Source: Arachis hypogaea
Taxonomy: Eukaryota > Streptophyta > Magnoliopsida > Fabales > Fabaceae
Assembly: GCF_003086295.3 (NCBI RefSeq)
Contig: NC_092048.1
Span: forward strand, 749,001-813,000
DNA: 64,000 bases
Direction: 5' to 3'
This document shows, piece after piece, positions 36,569 to 47,807 of the stretch (position 1 is its first letter; the number at the start of each line of letters is the position of its first letter). Both the position numbers and the translations under genes were made by a program. The notes beneath the pieces were generated by a model. It searched no databases. It was given only the letters and a program-made list of their open reading frames with translations, and was not told where the DNA came from.

Positions 36569-37389
36569 TGAATTATTTTTAATATATATTTTATATTTTA
36601 TATTTATTTTATATAAATAATTTATTTTTAATGTATATCTAATATGATTATTGTTTTAAGAGTTGGTGCCAATATATTTATAGTAGAGTCAATAACTATT
36701 TTTTTAGAGTAGTTTTACTTTTTTTGGTGGATGACCGTTCTTTTTATCTTAAAAATTTGTTAGAATCTATTTTTAAGCAGAGATAGAGATAGTAGAAGAG
36801 ATTTGCATAAACAATTACTTACTTGGATAAGTAAAACTGAATCTTTTTGTCGTAACCGATCTTTAGAGGATCGGATAAGTGGAGATTTTTGGTGAGCCTT
36901 TATACTTAATGGATTTGACTTTATTTTATATCAGAATATGAAGAATAGTTATATATTATAACAACATAAATATTGCTTTTGCAATAATTATATCACCTAT
37001 GTTCACCAGATATTCCAACCACACAAGTCTCCTCATAAATGATATAGTTCACCTACTAAAAGAAAATTACAAAACATGTCAATCAACACCTAACTTAGAC
37101 CCTTAAACAAACTTAAGGTTCAGATCAAATACAAAGAAGAAAACTTGCAGTTGGATTCTATTTTTTTTTTTAAATGAATAAAGAATATCACTTTGCTTTA
37201 ACTCTATATAAGTCAATTTTATTCAACTCAAAATTCAGTTAAAGTCCCAGGCAGCCAGGCTCCCATAGTCTTCAAATAAATAGTAACAACAAATTATATT
37301 AAAGTAAATTATTTTTTTCTTTAAAAAAAAGAAAAAGAAAAAGAAAAAGAAAAAAGAAAAAAGAAAAGGCAAGACCATAGAAGATATAA

Positions 37390-37395
37390 CACGTG
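37390..37395. promoter_or_regulatory. G-box (CACGTG) upstream of the J20-like gene
   Basis: A palindromic CACGTG lies 126 nt before the start codon, within ACACGTGG, the ABRE-type context bound by bZIP, bHLH and PIF factors. Its function here is inferred only from position. Confidence 0.45.
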
Positions 37396-37520
37396 GTTAG
37401 AGGCCTGAGAGTTGTGACATGAGCATCCACTCCAAAACACAAACGGAAACAGAAACATAACCACTGAACTTCTTCTTCTATTTTATTCAATCATTCATCT
37501 AAACACACAAACATAGAAAG

Positions 37521-38993
37521 ATGCGGTTCTATCCAGGCTTAACCATCACACCCACCGATCACCGCTTCTGCGTCCCAACCGCCACAAATCCCGTCTCTCT
37601 AAGGCCCATTATCGGCCCAATCAAATGCCCAAACCGAGTCACCTTCTCCTTCAAGAAGCCCAGGGCCACCCTTAACGGCGCTGCTGCCACCGAGGATAAG
37701 CCAGCGATGGCGGTTGCGGAGCTGAGCTTCTACGAGCTTCTAGGGATTTCGGAATCGGGGTCGCTGATGGAGATAAAGCAAGCGTACAAGCAACTCGCAA
37801 GAAAGTACCACCCGGATGTGTCTCCACCGGGTCGGCTCGAAGAGTACACGAAACGGTTCATTCGGGTCCAAGAGGCTTACGAAACCCTCTCGGATCCCAC
37901 TAGGAGAGCCATGTATGATAACGACATGGCTAGGGGAGTTCACTTCGCCTTCAATGCTCGTAGAAGTTACCACCACCGTGATCAGGTTTTCCCCCTTTTT
38001 CTTCTGCTGAAATTTGATATTCGTTGTGGATTTTGATTATTTTTTTATTTTTTGTTATCATTTGTGTATAATTAGAAGCAAGTTTAGTTATCTGAAATGC
38101 TTGGATTGGTTTATTCTGTTTTCAGGATAGGGTTTTTAGCGAATAGTTCATGTAAAGCTTAGTTCTTGTATATTCCGTGCTCATCATGTTGATTCCTTTA
38201 GTTGGTTGGACATGAAAATTAGGGCTTGACTTTGCGTTTGAATCTGTGAATTTGTTTCCCTGCTGATTTATCCTTGTTAGCAATTTTGCTGTTTCTGATT
38301 CTGTTGGTATTTATTTTTTGGCTAGTTGGTTCCTCCTCCAACTCTGTGCCCATGAGGCCATGATTGATTTTTCCCCATTTTTTTAAATTTAATTTTGATG
38401 AATGTAACCAGCTCCTTCGTTGACTTTTTTTTTTCGTTTGAATAGGTTCATATTGATTTTATTCTGGCTGTTGTCTTCTTTTTTCTGGAATAATTTTGAA
38501 TGTGTCAACTTCAACACCATTTCATCATCTCAAAGACTTGATACATGTATTATTAAATTCAATGCATATATATGACTCTTGAGCACACTTTGAGTCAGTT
38601 GAACCTAATTTTATACCATGGTGATGGGTAATTGTAGGTCCTACCAACATGCTTCATGCCTTCTAAACATATGGATTATGGAAGAAGTAGAACCTTTTCA
38701 TATATTGTATTTGCTTTGTTAATTGGTCCTTGTCCATCTCAATCCGAATTGTTTTAAGACAACAATCCTTAGTGTGTTTTCTTTTTGTAATTTTTTATTT
38801 TTTTCTAATAATCCAAAGCGATTTGATTTGTACCCAGGTGGTTGAACATAAGAGCGAGTGGAAATCTCGTTGGCAATCACAACTTTCTGAGCTGAAAAGA
38901 AGAAGTAGGAGCAAGAGCAAGGATGAAGGGAAGAACATGTCATGGGCAGCAAGAATGCGCCAACAAAGAAATGAATCATCAGATGAATCATGA
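37521..38993 (+). CDS. Chloroplast J-protein, DnaJ20-type co-chaperone
   Basis: Two exons, 37521-37985 and 38838-38993, join in frame to 206 aa. The N-terminus (about 1-60) is basic and low in acidic residues, typical of a chloroplast transit peptide. The J-domain is residues about 68-133 with the essential HPD at 97-99 (ARKYHPDVS) and a YETLSDPTRRAMYD end. It lacks the Gly/Phe and zinc-finger regions, so it is a short type III J-protein. The C-terminus, WKSRWQSQLSELKRR then MSWAARMRQQR, matches what I recall of Arabidopsis J20 (At4g13830), which delivers misfolded DXS to stromal Hsp70. It lies next to the CER26-like gene, as J20 does in Arabidopsis. Confidence 0.9.
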
Positions 38994-39115
38994 CTAGGAT
39001 TTCCATTATTGTTCTCGAATCTGTGTATATGTATATATCTATATCATTTCCACGTTAGTTTAGATCAGATATATAGTATTACTTTCGGTTCACAACATGT
39101 AGTTATGACTTTTAT

Positions 39116-39190
39116 GGTATGTTCATAAATTAATGTATCTAATACCATAAACAAACTTTACCCTGATACATTAATTTATAAATGTACCAA
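39116..39190. repeat. Small inverted repeat (hairpin, MITE remnant or 3' element)
   Basis: ATAAATTAATGTATC pairs with GATACATTAATTTAT across a loop of about 25 nt, just downstream of the J20-like gene. It could form a hairpin in the transcript's 3' end or be a tiny MITE remnant. Confidence 0.6.
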
Positions 39191-40502
39191 AAAAGCTGAA
39201 ATAACAGTTATTGTGTGCCAGAGTGGTCTGGTGGCTGCATTCACTATGCTAACAAAGTAACAAACCATTATAGTTTGCCATTGCCACCCAAGAACGGGAA
39301 GAAAAAGAGAAAGAGAAAGAAAAGGAAAGTGGTGCCTCTTGGCCTTAATAATCTAATTATAGTTGATTATTCTGCGTCACACTTTGTGATAAACATGTAT
39401 TCTGGTGTCATTTTCTTGGCTTAAGTGGTGTATTTTGTCTCTACTAATCATTCAACATAGTTTGTCCCAATTCCCAAGTTTCCAATCACAGAGATAAGGT
39501 GATAATAACTATGATGTCGACCCATAACAAAATTGGACACCACATAGCTCCACGCCAATTTGGATGTAGAATTCTAGCAAAGCAAGCAAGCAGGCCCACT
39601 TGTGCCTCAGTGTTTATCATAGTTGTCTCTAAATAAATCACTAATAGCCGCCACCGTTAAAAGGTACGTGGTTTTATAGCGGTATAGGAAAAAATTATAT
39701 TATTTTTAGGGTGTATATTAAATATATTTAGTGTACATGTTAAAGTTACACTTATTATTAGTAAAAGTTGTCAAATTTTTTACTTTAGTAAACATACAAT
39801 AAATAAATGTATTAAAAATTTAAACTTTGTATCTTTTTTATAAAAACTTTGTTAGTTAGTAATCATAACATGTGTCATTAGTTAAACCATTATTTTTATA
39901 TTAACTTATTAAGTTTAAACTAATTTTTTAGTGGATATTATTAAGCTATAAAACTATATGTTTGTGTTTTGAGAGATATAATTCATGATAAATTTGTTCA
40001 TTGTTTATGTTTAAGATGAAATTGATTTTTGCATAAAAGGGTATAAAGTTATCCATGTAGTATGTATGATTTTAAACTTCGAGAAAATATTTATAACAAT
40101 AAAACTATGTTTAGAATATTCTTGTTAAAAAGTTAAAAGTAAATGAGTTTAGCTATTTTGTGTCTTCAAGAAATATTTTAATAATATAATAAAAAATTTT
40201 AAATTTTTAATGTATTTATCTTATCCATAATTTTTAGTTAAATATTTTTTATAATTATAATATGTCTTTAGAGTATATGTTAACAAGACTCAAATTGAAA
40301 GAAGAAGAACAAATACATTTAATGCATTAAAAATTTAAATTTAACAAGTTTGTTAGAGAGATTTTATATTTTATATCTTATGATAATAACTTGGTAGATA
40401 GAGTTCGTTATATAATTCAACATCATCATCATCGTCCTATACGTTGAAAACTAAAATTTTTGCATCTCAGTCAGATCAACCATCTATGTATCATATATGG
40501 AT

Positions 40503-40852
40503 TAATTATATTAGGTATATACTAAAATTAGTTATTAATATAAAATATATTAAAATAAAAAATATACATTAAAAATAAATTAAACAGTATATATACATTT
40601 ATATAAAAGATATGATGGTTGATTTTAATTATTAATTTTAGTATATAAATAATATTTTGTATATGAATTGTTTAATTAATAATAACTTTTTAAGGAGAGA
40701 AATAAATAAAAAAATTATTTATACACTAAAATTAACAATTAAAATTAATGAATAATTATTTATATATAAAAATACATGTATTTTAATTTATTTTTAATAT
40801 TATATTTTATATTAATTACTGATTTTATTGATTAGTATATACCTATTATATT
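40503..40852. repeat. Two copies, opposite orientation, of the ACTAAAATTAGT AT-rich repeat
   Basis: 40503-40668 reads TATATACTAAAATTAGTTA then AAAATAAATTAAACAG and ends TTTTAGTATATAAAT. 40716-40852 carries the same words inverted. Related to 18013-18160, 44533-44690 and 55485-55700. Edges are approximate. Confidence 0.45.
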
Positions 40853-41490
40853 TGATAAGATAAAAAAAATATCCAAGGCGCTCCATGTGAAAACGAAAAA
40901 GGGTTTCTTTTAAAACGCTCGTTCTCGACAAAGCATAATGGTACCTTTTAATTTATATATTTAAGTATTTAACCCATCTCGGATCTGCCAAACTTATATA
41001 ATAATTAATTCATGTTTTTGTTTTTTCTGGCACGTGATTTTACTACTGTTCTAATATGAGGCGAAAATGGTCGTTAATGTAGTCAACCCAATCGGAAAAT
41101 TAAATCAGTGAATTAACTCGCAATTCTCTATTAACATAAAGTAAAACTCAACATTTCCTTATTTTATAGCTGTATAGACGTTAAGTTATTCACACTTTTT
41201 CCCCCTTATTTTATTGTGCCTCATTCGGACTAGTTTTTTGAACCTTTTAAGTTTTAACATTGAGAATTCTCATGTCTTATGTGCTTAAAATGTTAACCAA
41301 AATAATACAAGTAAACAATGCATATTTCCACTTAATAGAATAATAAATCTTAGCAAACAACGTAACTCGTATAGAGCCAATAGAAAATGCTACATTCACA
41401 CAAACATAACGTCTAACATGACAATTATTGTTTTACAAGCACTTACATTTTATTACATTTGGTGCACAATAATAACACAAACTTAATTAA

Positions 41491-44400
41491 CTAAAAATCA
41501 CCCTCAAGCAGAAGACCATTAATCTTGAGCTCAGATTTAATCTTCAGAATTTGATCCTCAGGCAAAATCATGGTCACAAATTTCCCATCAGAGCCATTCT
41601 TGTTAGCACCTTTAGGCCATGGCATAACCAAAACAACTCCTTCATCTCCAACACCTTGAACTGTTGTGTAAACAAACCTTGGTTTTTTTCCCTTCAATTC
41701 CAACTCATACACATTGGTTTCTTCTAAGTCAACAAAAGTCAAATTTGCACCATACACATAGAAATCAGCCACCCCTTGATCTTTTTCCATTGCTTCTTCA
41801 ATTAGATTCCTTTCGTCGATTCCTTGTTCCGCAAGCATGCTTGCCAAAACCCTAAAATTAGTGTCACTCATTGAAAATTCACTTCCAGCTTCAACCTTGC
41901 TTATGAATTGATTATTGCCAATTATATCATTGCCATGACTCGGGTCGGGTTTGCATATCGTCACGGTGTTGGGCTCGAATCCGGGCCGAACTTGGGCCAC
42001 ACAGTGCCAAAGCACAGCACAAAGGGATTCAAAAGGTGGGGTTTGGTCAGCACTTGGGCCCCAAATTTGGGCTTGTAAGTAGTTCATTTGGGAGCCAGTT
42101 ACTTGGAAGGAGAAGGTGACCATTTTGCAGTTGTTCGGTGGGATCCAGTGGTCGCCGACCGGGTCGACCGGCTTTGCACAGACCGGGTCCATTTGAGGTC
42201 CAGTTCCGGTGGGCCTTGGGATTGGTCTTGGGATGTTAATGGGCTTGTTTAGGTCCATATAGTTCATGCATCGTCCCCAGCTGTTGATGAACTCAGAAGC
42301 TGCAAATGGGTCACCAAGTATATGGGCCCAGCTAAGGCCCAAGGAAATTCCACCACACCTAAAATGAGTTACCTGGAATAATAATAAAAAAAAATTAGAA
42401 AAAGAAAAAGACAGAGTCATAAATGTTACTCCTTAATACTGTACATGTGAGGATGGTTATCTTAACTTAATATGTTAGTTGTTAAGTAGTATATAATTAA
42501 GGGCAATGCTCCCATAAACATGCGTAAAATATCTTTTTGTAAAGACATTTACGTATCGCATTATTATTGGACATATTAATGAACCGATTATTTTTTAATT
42601 TTTTAACAATTAGAATAAAACCGATTTTTTTTATAACAATAACAATAAATCCAGTTTTTTTAGGGATTTAATTGTATTTTTAAATTTTTAGGGATTTAAA
42701 TGTCCGAAAAACAAAAAATCAGGGATATAATTGTCTTTTTATCAAAAAATTTAAAAATATTGGATTTAGATGGTATAATTCGATCAGATCAAATCGAGTC
42801 TAATAATTATAATGCAGACAATTAGGTTTATTATTATTACTATAATAAACCGATTTTATTCTGGTTTATAATAAAAAATAAATTATTAATCGATTTTAAT
42901 AAGAATGTCCAATAATAATATGACACGTGTGAACGTCTTAAAAAAAAGACATTTTTAGTGTCTTTATTAAAGTAATCTCCTATAATTAATTATATAGATG
43001 TGTGGTTAGTTGCTCTATTTACTATTCATTTAGACTAGGGTATTTCATCAGTTTCTTTGTTTCCTCATGTGTCTTTTCATCCTATGAAACTGACCTACAT
43101 CCAACCCCATTATCATTAAGAGCAGTATATAATAGTTTTCATTCCATGATTTAAATTTCGGTTCATTTATTGTCAATTCAGGGAAATTATTTTTTTATTG
43201 AGAAATAGTTGTGTTTCTTCTCTAAATTTAATTCGGAGTATGCATTGCACTTGAGCCCCAGCGGCCATAATGATCAATCAACAATCAGAAAAGAAAGTGT
43301 CAATTTTAAATATATGTAATCCTTAGTATTTTATTTTAATGATACAATAAAAATAATACACGTTTATAAAAATCCCTATCTTGGCTTAATATTATTTATT
43401 TTGATAGTAGTAGTGTCTATTCATTATGAACCACTATGATCTAGAATTATTGGTTTCACTAAGCAGAGCATTAATATGAGTGAAAGCCACACAAAATAAA
43501 TAACGGGTTCATGTATGTTATACCAAATTAAATTATCAACCATTTTCTTATTCGTCATTAATTAGAGCATAGTAGGGACTTATTAATAGTATGGGAAGCT
43601 CCAATAGCATGTGAATGTTAGGGTAGATATGCGTACTTATAAAGGGTAGTTGCATTGTGTAATTATTAAGAAAGATAAGTATGCTGTCGTGCTACACATC
43701 TCTATAGTATTCTTCAAAAGAACATTTTTATTAACAATATAATTTACATTTTTAAGAAATTTAACTTTATATGTTTTAAGAATTTTGTATAGTAAATTCC
43801 ATCATAGTAAAAAAATGGCATTTAAACTAGTAATTCTTTTACAAGGAAAAATAGTGAACACTAGGTATTTTCCATGTTATTAAGACTGAAATAGGGTAAG
43901 GCAGTTAGGCATCAACAAAATGCCTAGGCTTGTAGTACTAATGCATTAATTAATGTGTTTCATAAGTGACTCGTCTAAAAGTTTTTGAATTTTTAAGAAA
44001 AGATAATTTTTTCAATTTTTTTTAAATTTAAAAAATTTATATTTGGATATTTTAAACAAAAAATATTTTTATTATTAATTATGTTTGTGTACAATAATAT
44101 AAAAGTATTTATTTATTTATTATGTAAAAAATATATTTTTAAAAAATATGTAAATTATAATTTTTCAATTTTTTTTATTTTGTTAGTATTTTTATTTTTA
44201 CTACTAGAAATTTGTCAATTACGCAAAAAAAAAATAATTAATTTTTTTATCAACTTATTAATGATACCCAAATAAACACTAAACAAAATGATTATATTTG
44301 AATAAAAAAAATAACGATACTTCATCTAACAATAATTAAATGTGTAGGGTTGTGTGAATGAGGTTAAAAAAAATAAACTGTGAAATTTATACACTCAAAA

Positions 44401-47400
44401 GTAGTTATTAAAGTAATTCTAATATAAAGACAGAAGATAAGACTAATAATTACAGTATATCAAACTTTACGAGCGGTAAAACGAATAAACCATGCAACAC
44501 CTCCTCCTTAATATAACATACAATTAGCTAATATATTAGGTGTTTATTAAAATTCATCATTAAAATTATTTATTAATATAAAATATATATTAAAAATAAA
44601 TTAAATAATATATATATATTTATACATAAATATAATAACTAATTTAAATAACTAATTTTAATATATAAATTGTATTTTTATAATACAATATATGAAGAAT
44701 TGGTTATTTTGTCATTCTCAAAGTGAATTTTGAAAATATAAAATTAGATAAAATAAATCAGACAATAAATTCTGAAAAAAAAAATTATATATATAAATTA
44801 AAATATCAGTGTTTCAAAAACATCTAAACATTTTCCTAATTTATTACATGATCTTGCTTCGTGTTGAATTTTGAATATATGAACTCTTCTATTTTTAAGA
44901 TTTAATCAAAAGCGAGTATACATTTATACACTTAGATCTGATCCTTTTGTATGATTTATTTTATAAAAAATAAGAAAAATTTTAAATGTACCTGAAATGT
45001 CAGTATTTTAATAATTTTAACCATTAATTTCAATTATAAAAAATATAATATATATTAATCAAAATTAATAGTTAAAATTATTAAAACATTAATATTTTAG
45101 GTACATTTAAAAAGGTAGAAATTTAGGTGCAGTTAATTTTATTTTGATAGATGAGAGTCGTTAAATGATAATTTAATCAAATCTATTAAATCATTTAATT
45201 ACTCTCAACTATTAACTTCACATAAAATTAACTGCATCTGAATTTTTACCATTTAAAAACTTTCCCAAAAATATACCTATTACCTAACCACTTTGGTGTC
45301 TCACGAATGCTTTTGTCACACCTCCTCGTATAAAGTATCAATATCATGCATTGACGCTGACAAGTGACAACCATAATAAGCCTGCATTTATATGCTGAAC
45401 TATTTATATTTAGTTATTTTCTAGGATTTTGTTATCATATACACTACATCCTTATTTTTATATATACAGTATTGAATATTATTAAAGAAAATAATACATG
45501 TAGATATAGTGGAAAGGATCGGAATAAAAAACAAATTCTTAAAATAGAGTGAGTTCTTCAATTATAATACTGGAATGAAGAATTCAAAACTTTTTTTTTT
45601 TTTCTGTGTCGTTAAAAGTTGGTGTCTCATTTACATAACTATAGTACTACTGTTTACTGAAACTGTGGTCCATATGATATTAAACTTTATTCATCTGTGC
45701 TTTTTTTTTTTTAGTTTTTTAAATTTAATAAAGGTTAAAATCGATCTTATTTTAAAGATGTAAATAATATTTATGAAAACTCAGTTATAGTTGTTTTCAT
45801 ATAAAATTGATAGTTGATAACTATTAGATAATAATTTAGTCAAATCTATTAAATTATCTAATAATTTTCGGCTATTAACTTTAGATGAAGACAACATGTG
45901 AGTTTTTATGTATGAAGCACGGACACTTCGCTGAGTTGCCAAGTGTCGGACACATTTCAGACATGACATTCACCGACACGCGTGTCTGCTGCAACCGTGT
46001 CTTAATAAAAAATAAAAAATTCTTCTTCGAACACGTCTGGACACACCTAAATATCATCACGTATCAACGTGTCCAGTCTTATTCTTAACATATATTCTTA
46101 AAATAAATTTAGATATAGTATATATTATCATTTATTAAAACAAAAAATATTTTAAATACTTGATATAATTAAAATAAGATATTAAAAATAATTAAAAATT
46201 TTAATTTATATTTTAATATAAATAAAATATTAAAATATCATTACGATTTATTTAAAAAATACTTTATATTTTATATGTATGCGTGTCCCTATATCATGTA
46301 AGATTTTAAAATTCGCGTGTCGGCGTGTCCTGTATCGTGTTACATGTCCGTATCACTATCCGTGCATCATAGGTTTTTACTGATAATAATATGCTATTTT
46401 TCTTTTTTTTTTTTCCTTCCAATTCATTAATTAACATTAGCAGTTCCTAGCTACTTCCTAAAGGAACCAGAAAAAAAAAAAAAAAACACTTCCATAATAA
46501 TAGCTTTCTCTCCGTTTATTGATGATTCAATTTGAGTAGTTATTGATTCTTCAAGTCTATGAGGTGAGAGACGCAAATACGAAAAATAGAGCTTTAGAAA
46601 AAAATATTTAACCCAAAAAAAAACTTTCAAAAAAATAATGTTAAATGATTAAATATATATAGAGAGAAATGTTTATCTTACTGGTTTTTATATATATATA
46701 TATAAGGTACTTTATCATCGTTATAAAACAACAAGGTTATATAAGTGTAATCGAATTTGATCCCTTTAAAATTCTTACGTATTTTTTAACCACTAAATTA
46801 CTCAGGTGCAGTCAATTTGACTGATTTGACTAAATTTTTATCTAACAGCTCTCAAGTATCAACTTCACGTGAAGTCGACTTCACCTGAATTTTTACCTGA
46901 ATAAAAATATAACTTGAAAAACATAAAATGTGTGATGCAAAATAATAAATGATAATAAAGCATTATGATGTGTGTAGGCAGAGCACCTGCAACAAAATGG
47001 GAGGAGAAAAGAATAATTCAGGGCCAATGACTTGTTGAGAGGCCAACAACTTGTATGAACCCCAATCCTTCATTTCAAGCCACTCATCCAAGGTTTTGTC
47101 ACACTTTGCCTCAATGAACCTTGCTCCACAATCATTGCACTTGATGAACGGCCGGCCGGTTTCCGATCGCCGAAACCGGCCGCAGGTTATGAAGTAGTGG
47201 TTGAACCAAGGAAACATTCGTTCCTTTATGTGCATGATGCTTAGGCTTTGTGCCACCTCACTATCAAAGAAATAAATCATTCTAAGGTAGTGAAGTTTCA
47301 TGGCCAAGTCTAGGCCGGCCGGATTGTGGAACACGTCTGTTCCACTCACTCGGCCTGGCCCGACCGAAGATAGTCTCAGGTCATACACTAAGCTCTCTTC

Positions 47401-47415
47401 TTGTGCAAAACCCAT
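41491..47415 (-). CDS. BAHD-family CER26/CER2-like protein (wax chain elongation)
   Basis: Two exons on the minus strand, 46987-47415 and 41491-42372, join in phase to 436 aa; the 4614-bp intron is GT-AG. HxxxD is intact (HILGD, His160-Asp164), but the usual DFGWG motif is replaced by a NLTFVDLEE-type sequence, as in the CER2/CER26/CER26-LIKE subgroup. These proteins act at the ER with CER6-type condensing enzymes to extend very-long-chain fatty acids beyond C28 for cuticular wax, apparently without acyl-transfer chemistry. The N-terminus (VYDLRLSSVGPGRVSGTDVF) fits that subgroup and fixes the start. The intron carries five or more MITEs (42501-46897). An omega-hydroxyacid feruloyltransferase is a less likely alternative. 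Confidence 0.9.
42501..42980. mobile_element. MITE with 9-bp target duplication, inside the CER26-like intron
   Basis: 480 bp starting GGGCAATGCTCCC. Inverted arms include TATTATTGGACATATTAATG at the left and AAGAATGTCCAATAATAATA at the right, plus AAAGACATTT and AAAGACATTTTT words. It is flanked by a perfect 9-bp duplication, TATAATTAA (42492-42500, 42981-42989). No coding sequence. Confidence 0.85.
44533..44690. repeat. ACTAAAATTAGT-family AT-rich repeat in the CER26-like intron
   Basis: TATTAGGTGTTTATTAAAAT, then AAAAATAAATTAAATAAT, ATTTATACATAAATAT and AACTAATTTTAATATATAAA in the same order as the other copies. Confidence 0.45.
45114..45250. mobile_element. Small MITE, GGTGRAAACTC family, copy B, perfect 9-bp duplication
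   Basis: 137 bp. Left GGTAGAAATTTAGGTGCAG pairs with right CTGCATCTGAATTTTTACC. The internal core TTAATCAAATCTATTAAAT is shared with copy C. The flanking 9-bp duplication ATTTAAAAA is perfect (45105-45113, 45251-45259). Lies in the CER26-like intron. Confidence 0.88.
45772..45909. mobile_element. Small MITE, GGTGRAAACTC family, copy C, interrupted at its tip
   Basis: Left TATGAAAACTCAG and right GTGAGTTTTTAT are inverted ends. The core (TTAGTCAAATCTATTAAAT) aligns with copy B. The right end is cut by the insertion of the larger element at 45910-46372, with the last bases (GTTTTTAC) resuming at 46373. Confidence 0.8.
45910..46372 (-). mobile_element. hAT-like MITE (CTATGATGCACGGA family), copy 1, nested
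   Basis: 463 bp. One end reads GTATGAAGCACGGACAC; the inverse of the other end reads CTATGATGCACGGATAG. It is flanked by an 8-bp duplication GTTTTTAT/GTTTTTAC (7 of 8), as for hAT-type insertion. About 60% of the length aligns with the copy at 60833-61301, and the interior with 58036-58410, in opposite orientation. Non-coding; the 67-aa ORF across it is chance. Confidence 0.85.
46787..46897. mobile_element. Small MITE, GGTGRAAACTC family, copy D
   Basis: CTCAGGTGCAGTCAATTTGA at the left and GAAGTCGACTTCACCTGAAT then TTTTTACC at the right, with a TCTAACAGCTCTCAAGTATC centre. The left edge is approximate. This copy is closest in sequence to copy A. Confidence 0.75.
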
Positions 47416-47512
47416 GGTTATTAAACCAAAAAAAAATTGAAAAAAAAAAGAGATAAATTAAAGGAAAAGAGGGACTTGGGTTGGTGTACCAAAGTGGGAG
47501 GTTGCCACCAAC

Positions 47513-47521
47513 AATATATAG
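47513..47521 (-). promoter_or_regulatory. TATA box of the CER26-like gene
   Basis: The minus strand reads CTATATATT about 100 nt before the start codon, at a plausible core-promoter distance. Confidence 0.5.
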
Positions 47522-47676
47522 AGAGTGATGGAGTGGGGGTTTTGCAAGAGGGACCATTCTTGGATGGTTGGAGATTTTAATGGAAACTTATTGTGCGTTC
47601 ACTCGCCATTGGTTCGTACACAATGAACGGTTAGAGACTTCCATTTTTTTATTTTGTTTTTCACAAAATGCTTTTT

Positions 47677-47807
47677 ATTTTGTTTCCAATCCTCAAAATA
47701 ACTCCCCTTTTTCTACTTGTAAATATACCTTAATGCCCAGGATAATTCTCAAAACTTGTTTTTCTTTTTTTTTTCCCTCACAACTCGCAAGCACACCTTA
47801 AGTTAAA
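47677..47807. repeat. 131-bp direct repeat, left copy
   Basis: Starts ATTTTGTTTCCAATCCTC and ends CACACCTTAAGTTAAA. It matches 49341-49472 except for T-tract length and one or two bases. It lies upstream of the CER26-like gene. See the right copy and findings. Confidence 0.95.

Larger units (their letters stand above)
34277..37389. other. Long spacer between the IRR-like and J20-like genes
   Basis: No supportable gene. It contains a small MITE (35305-35390), a TA microsatellite (36508-36564) and an A/G-rich run at 37321-37367. The part 34900-36150 is less AT-rich and not obviously repetitive, but no reading frame shows protein-like content. Confidence 0.4.
38994..41490. other. Spacer between convergent J20-like and CER26-like genes
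   Basis: AT-rich. Contains the 3'UTRs of both genes, a small hairpin at 39116-39190 and the dispersed AT-rich repeats at 40503-40852. The 69-aa ORF at 39215-39424 has a Lys-rich run but no family signature. Confidence 0.4.

Noticed and set aside
41491..42420. Starting the BAHD protein at the Met at 42420
   Set aside because: That Met lies in intron sequence before the acceptor at 42373; the exon 46987-47415 supplies the true N-terminus.
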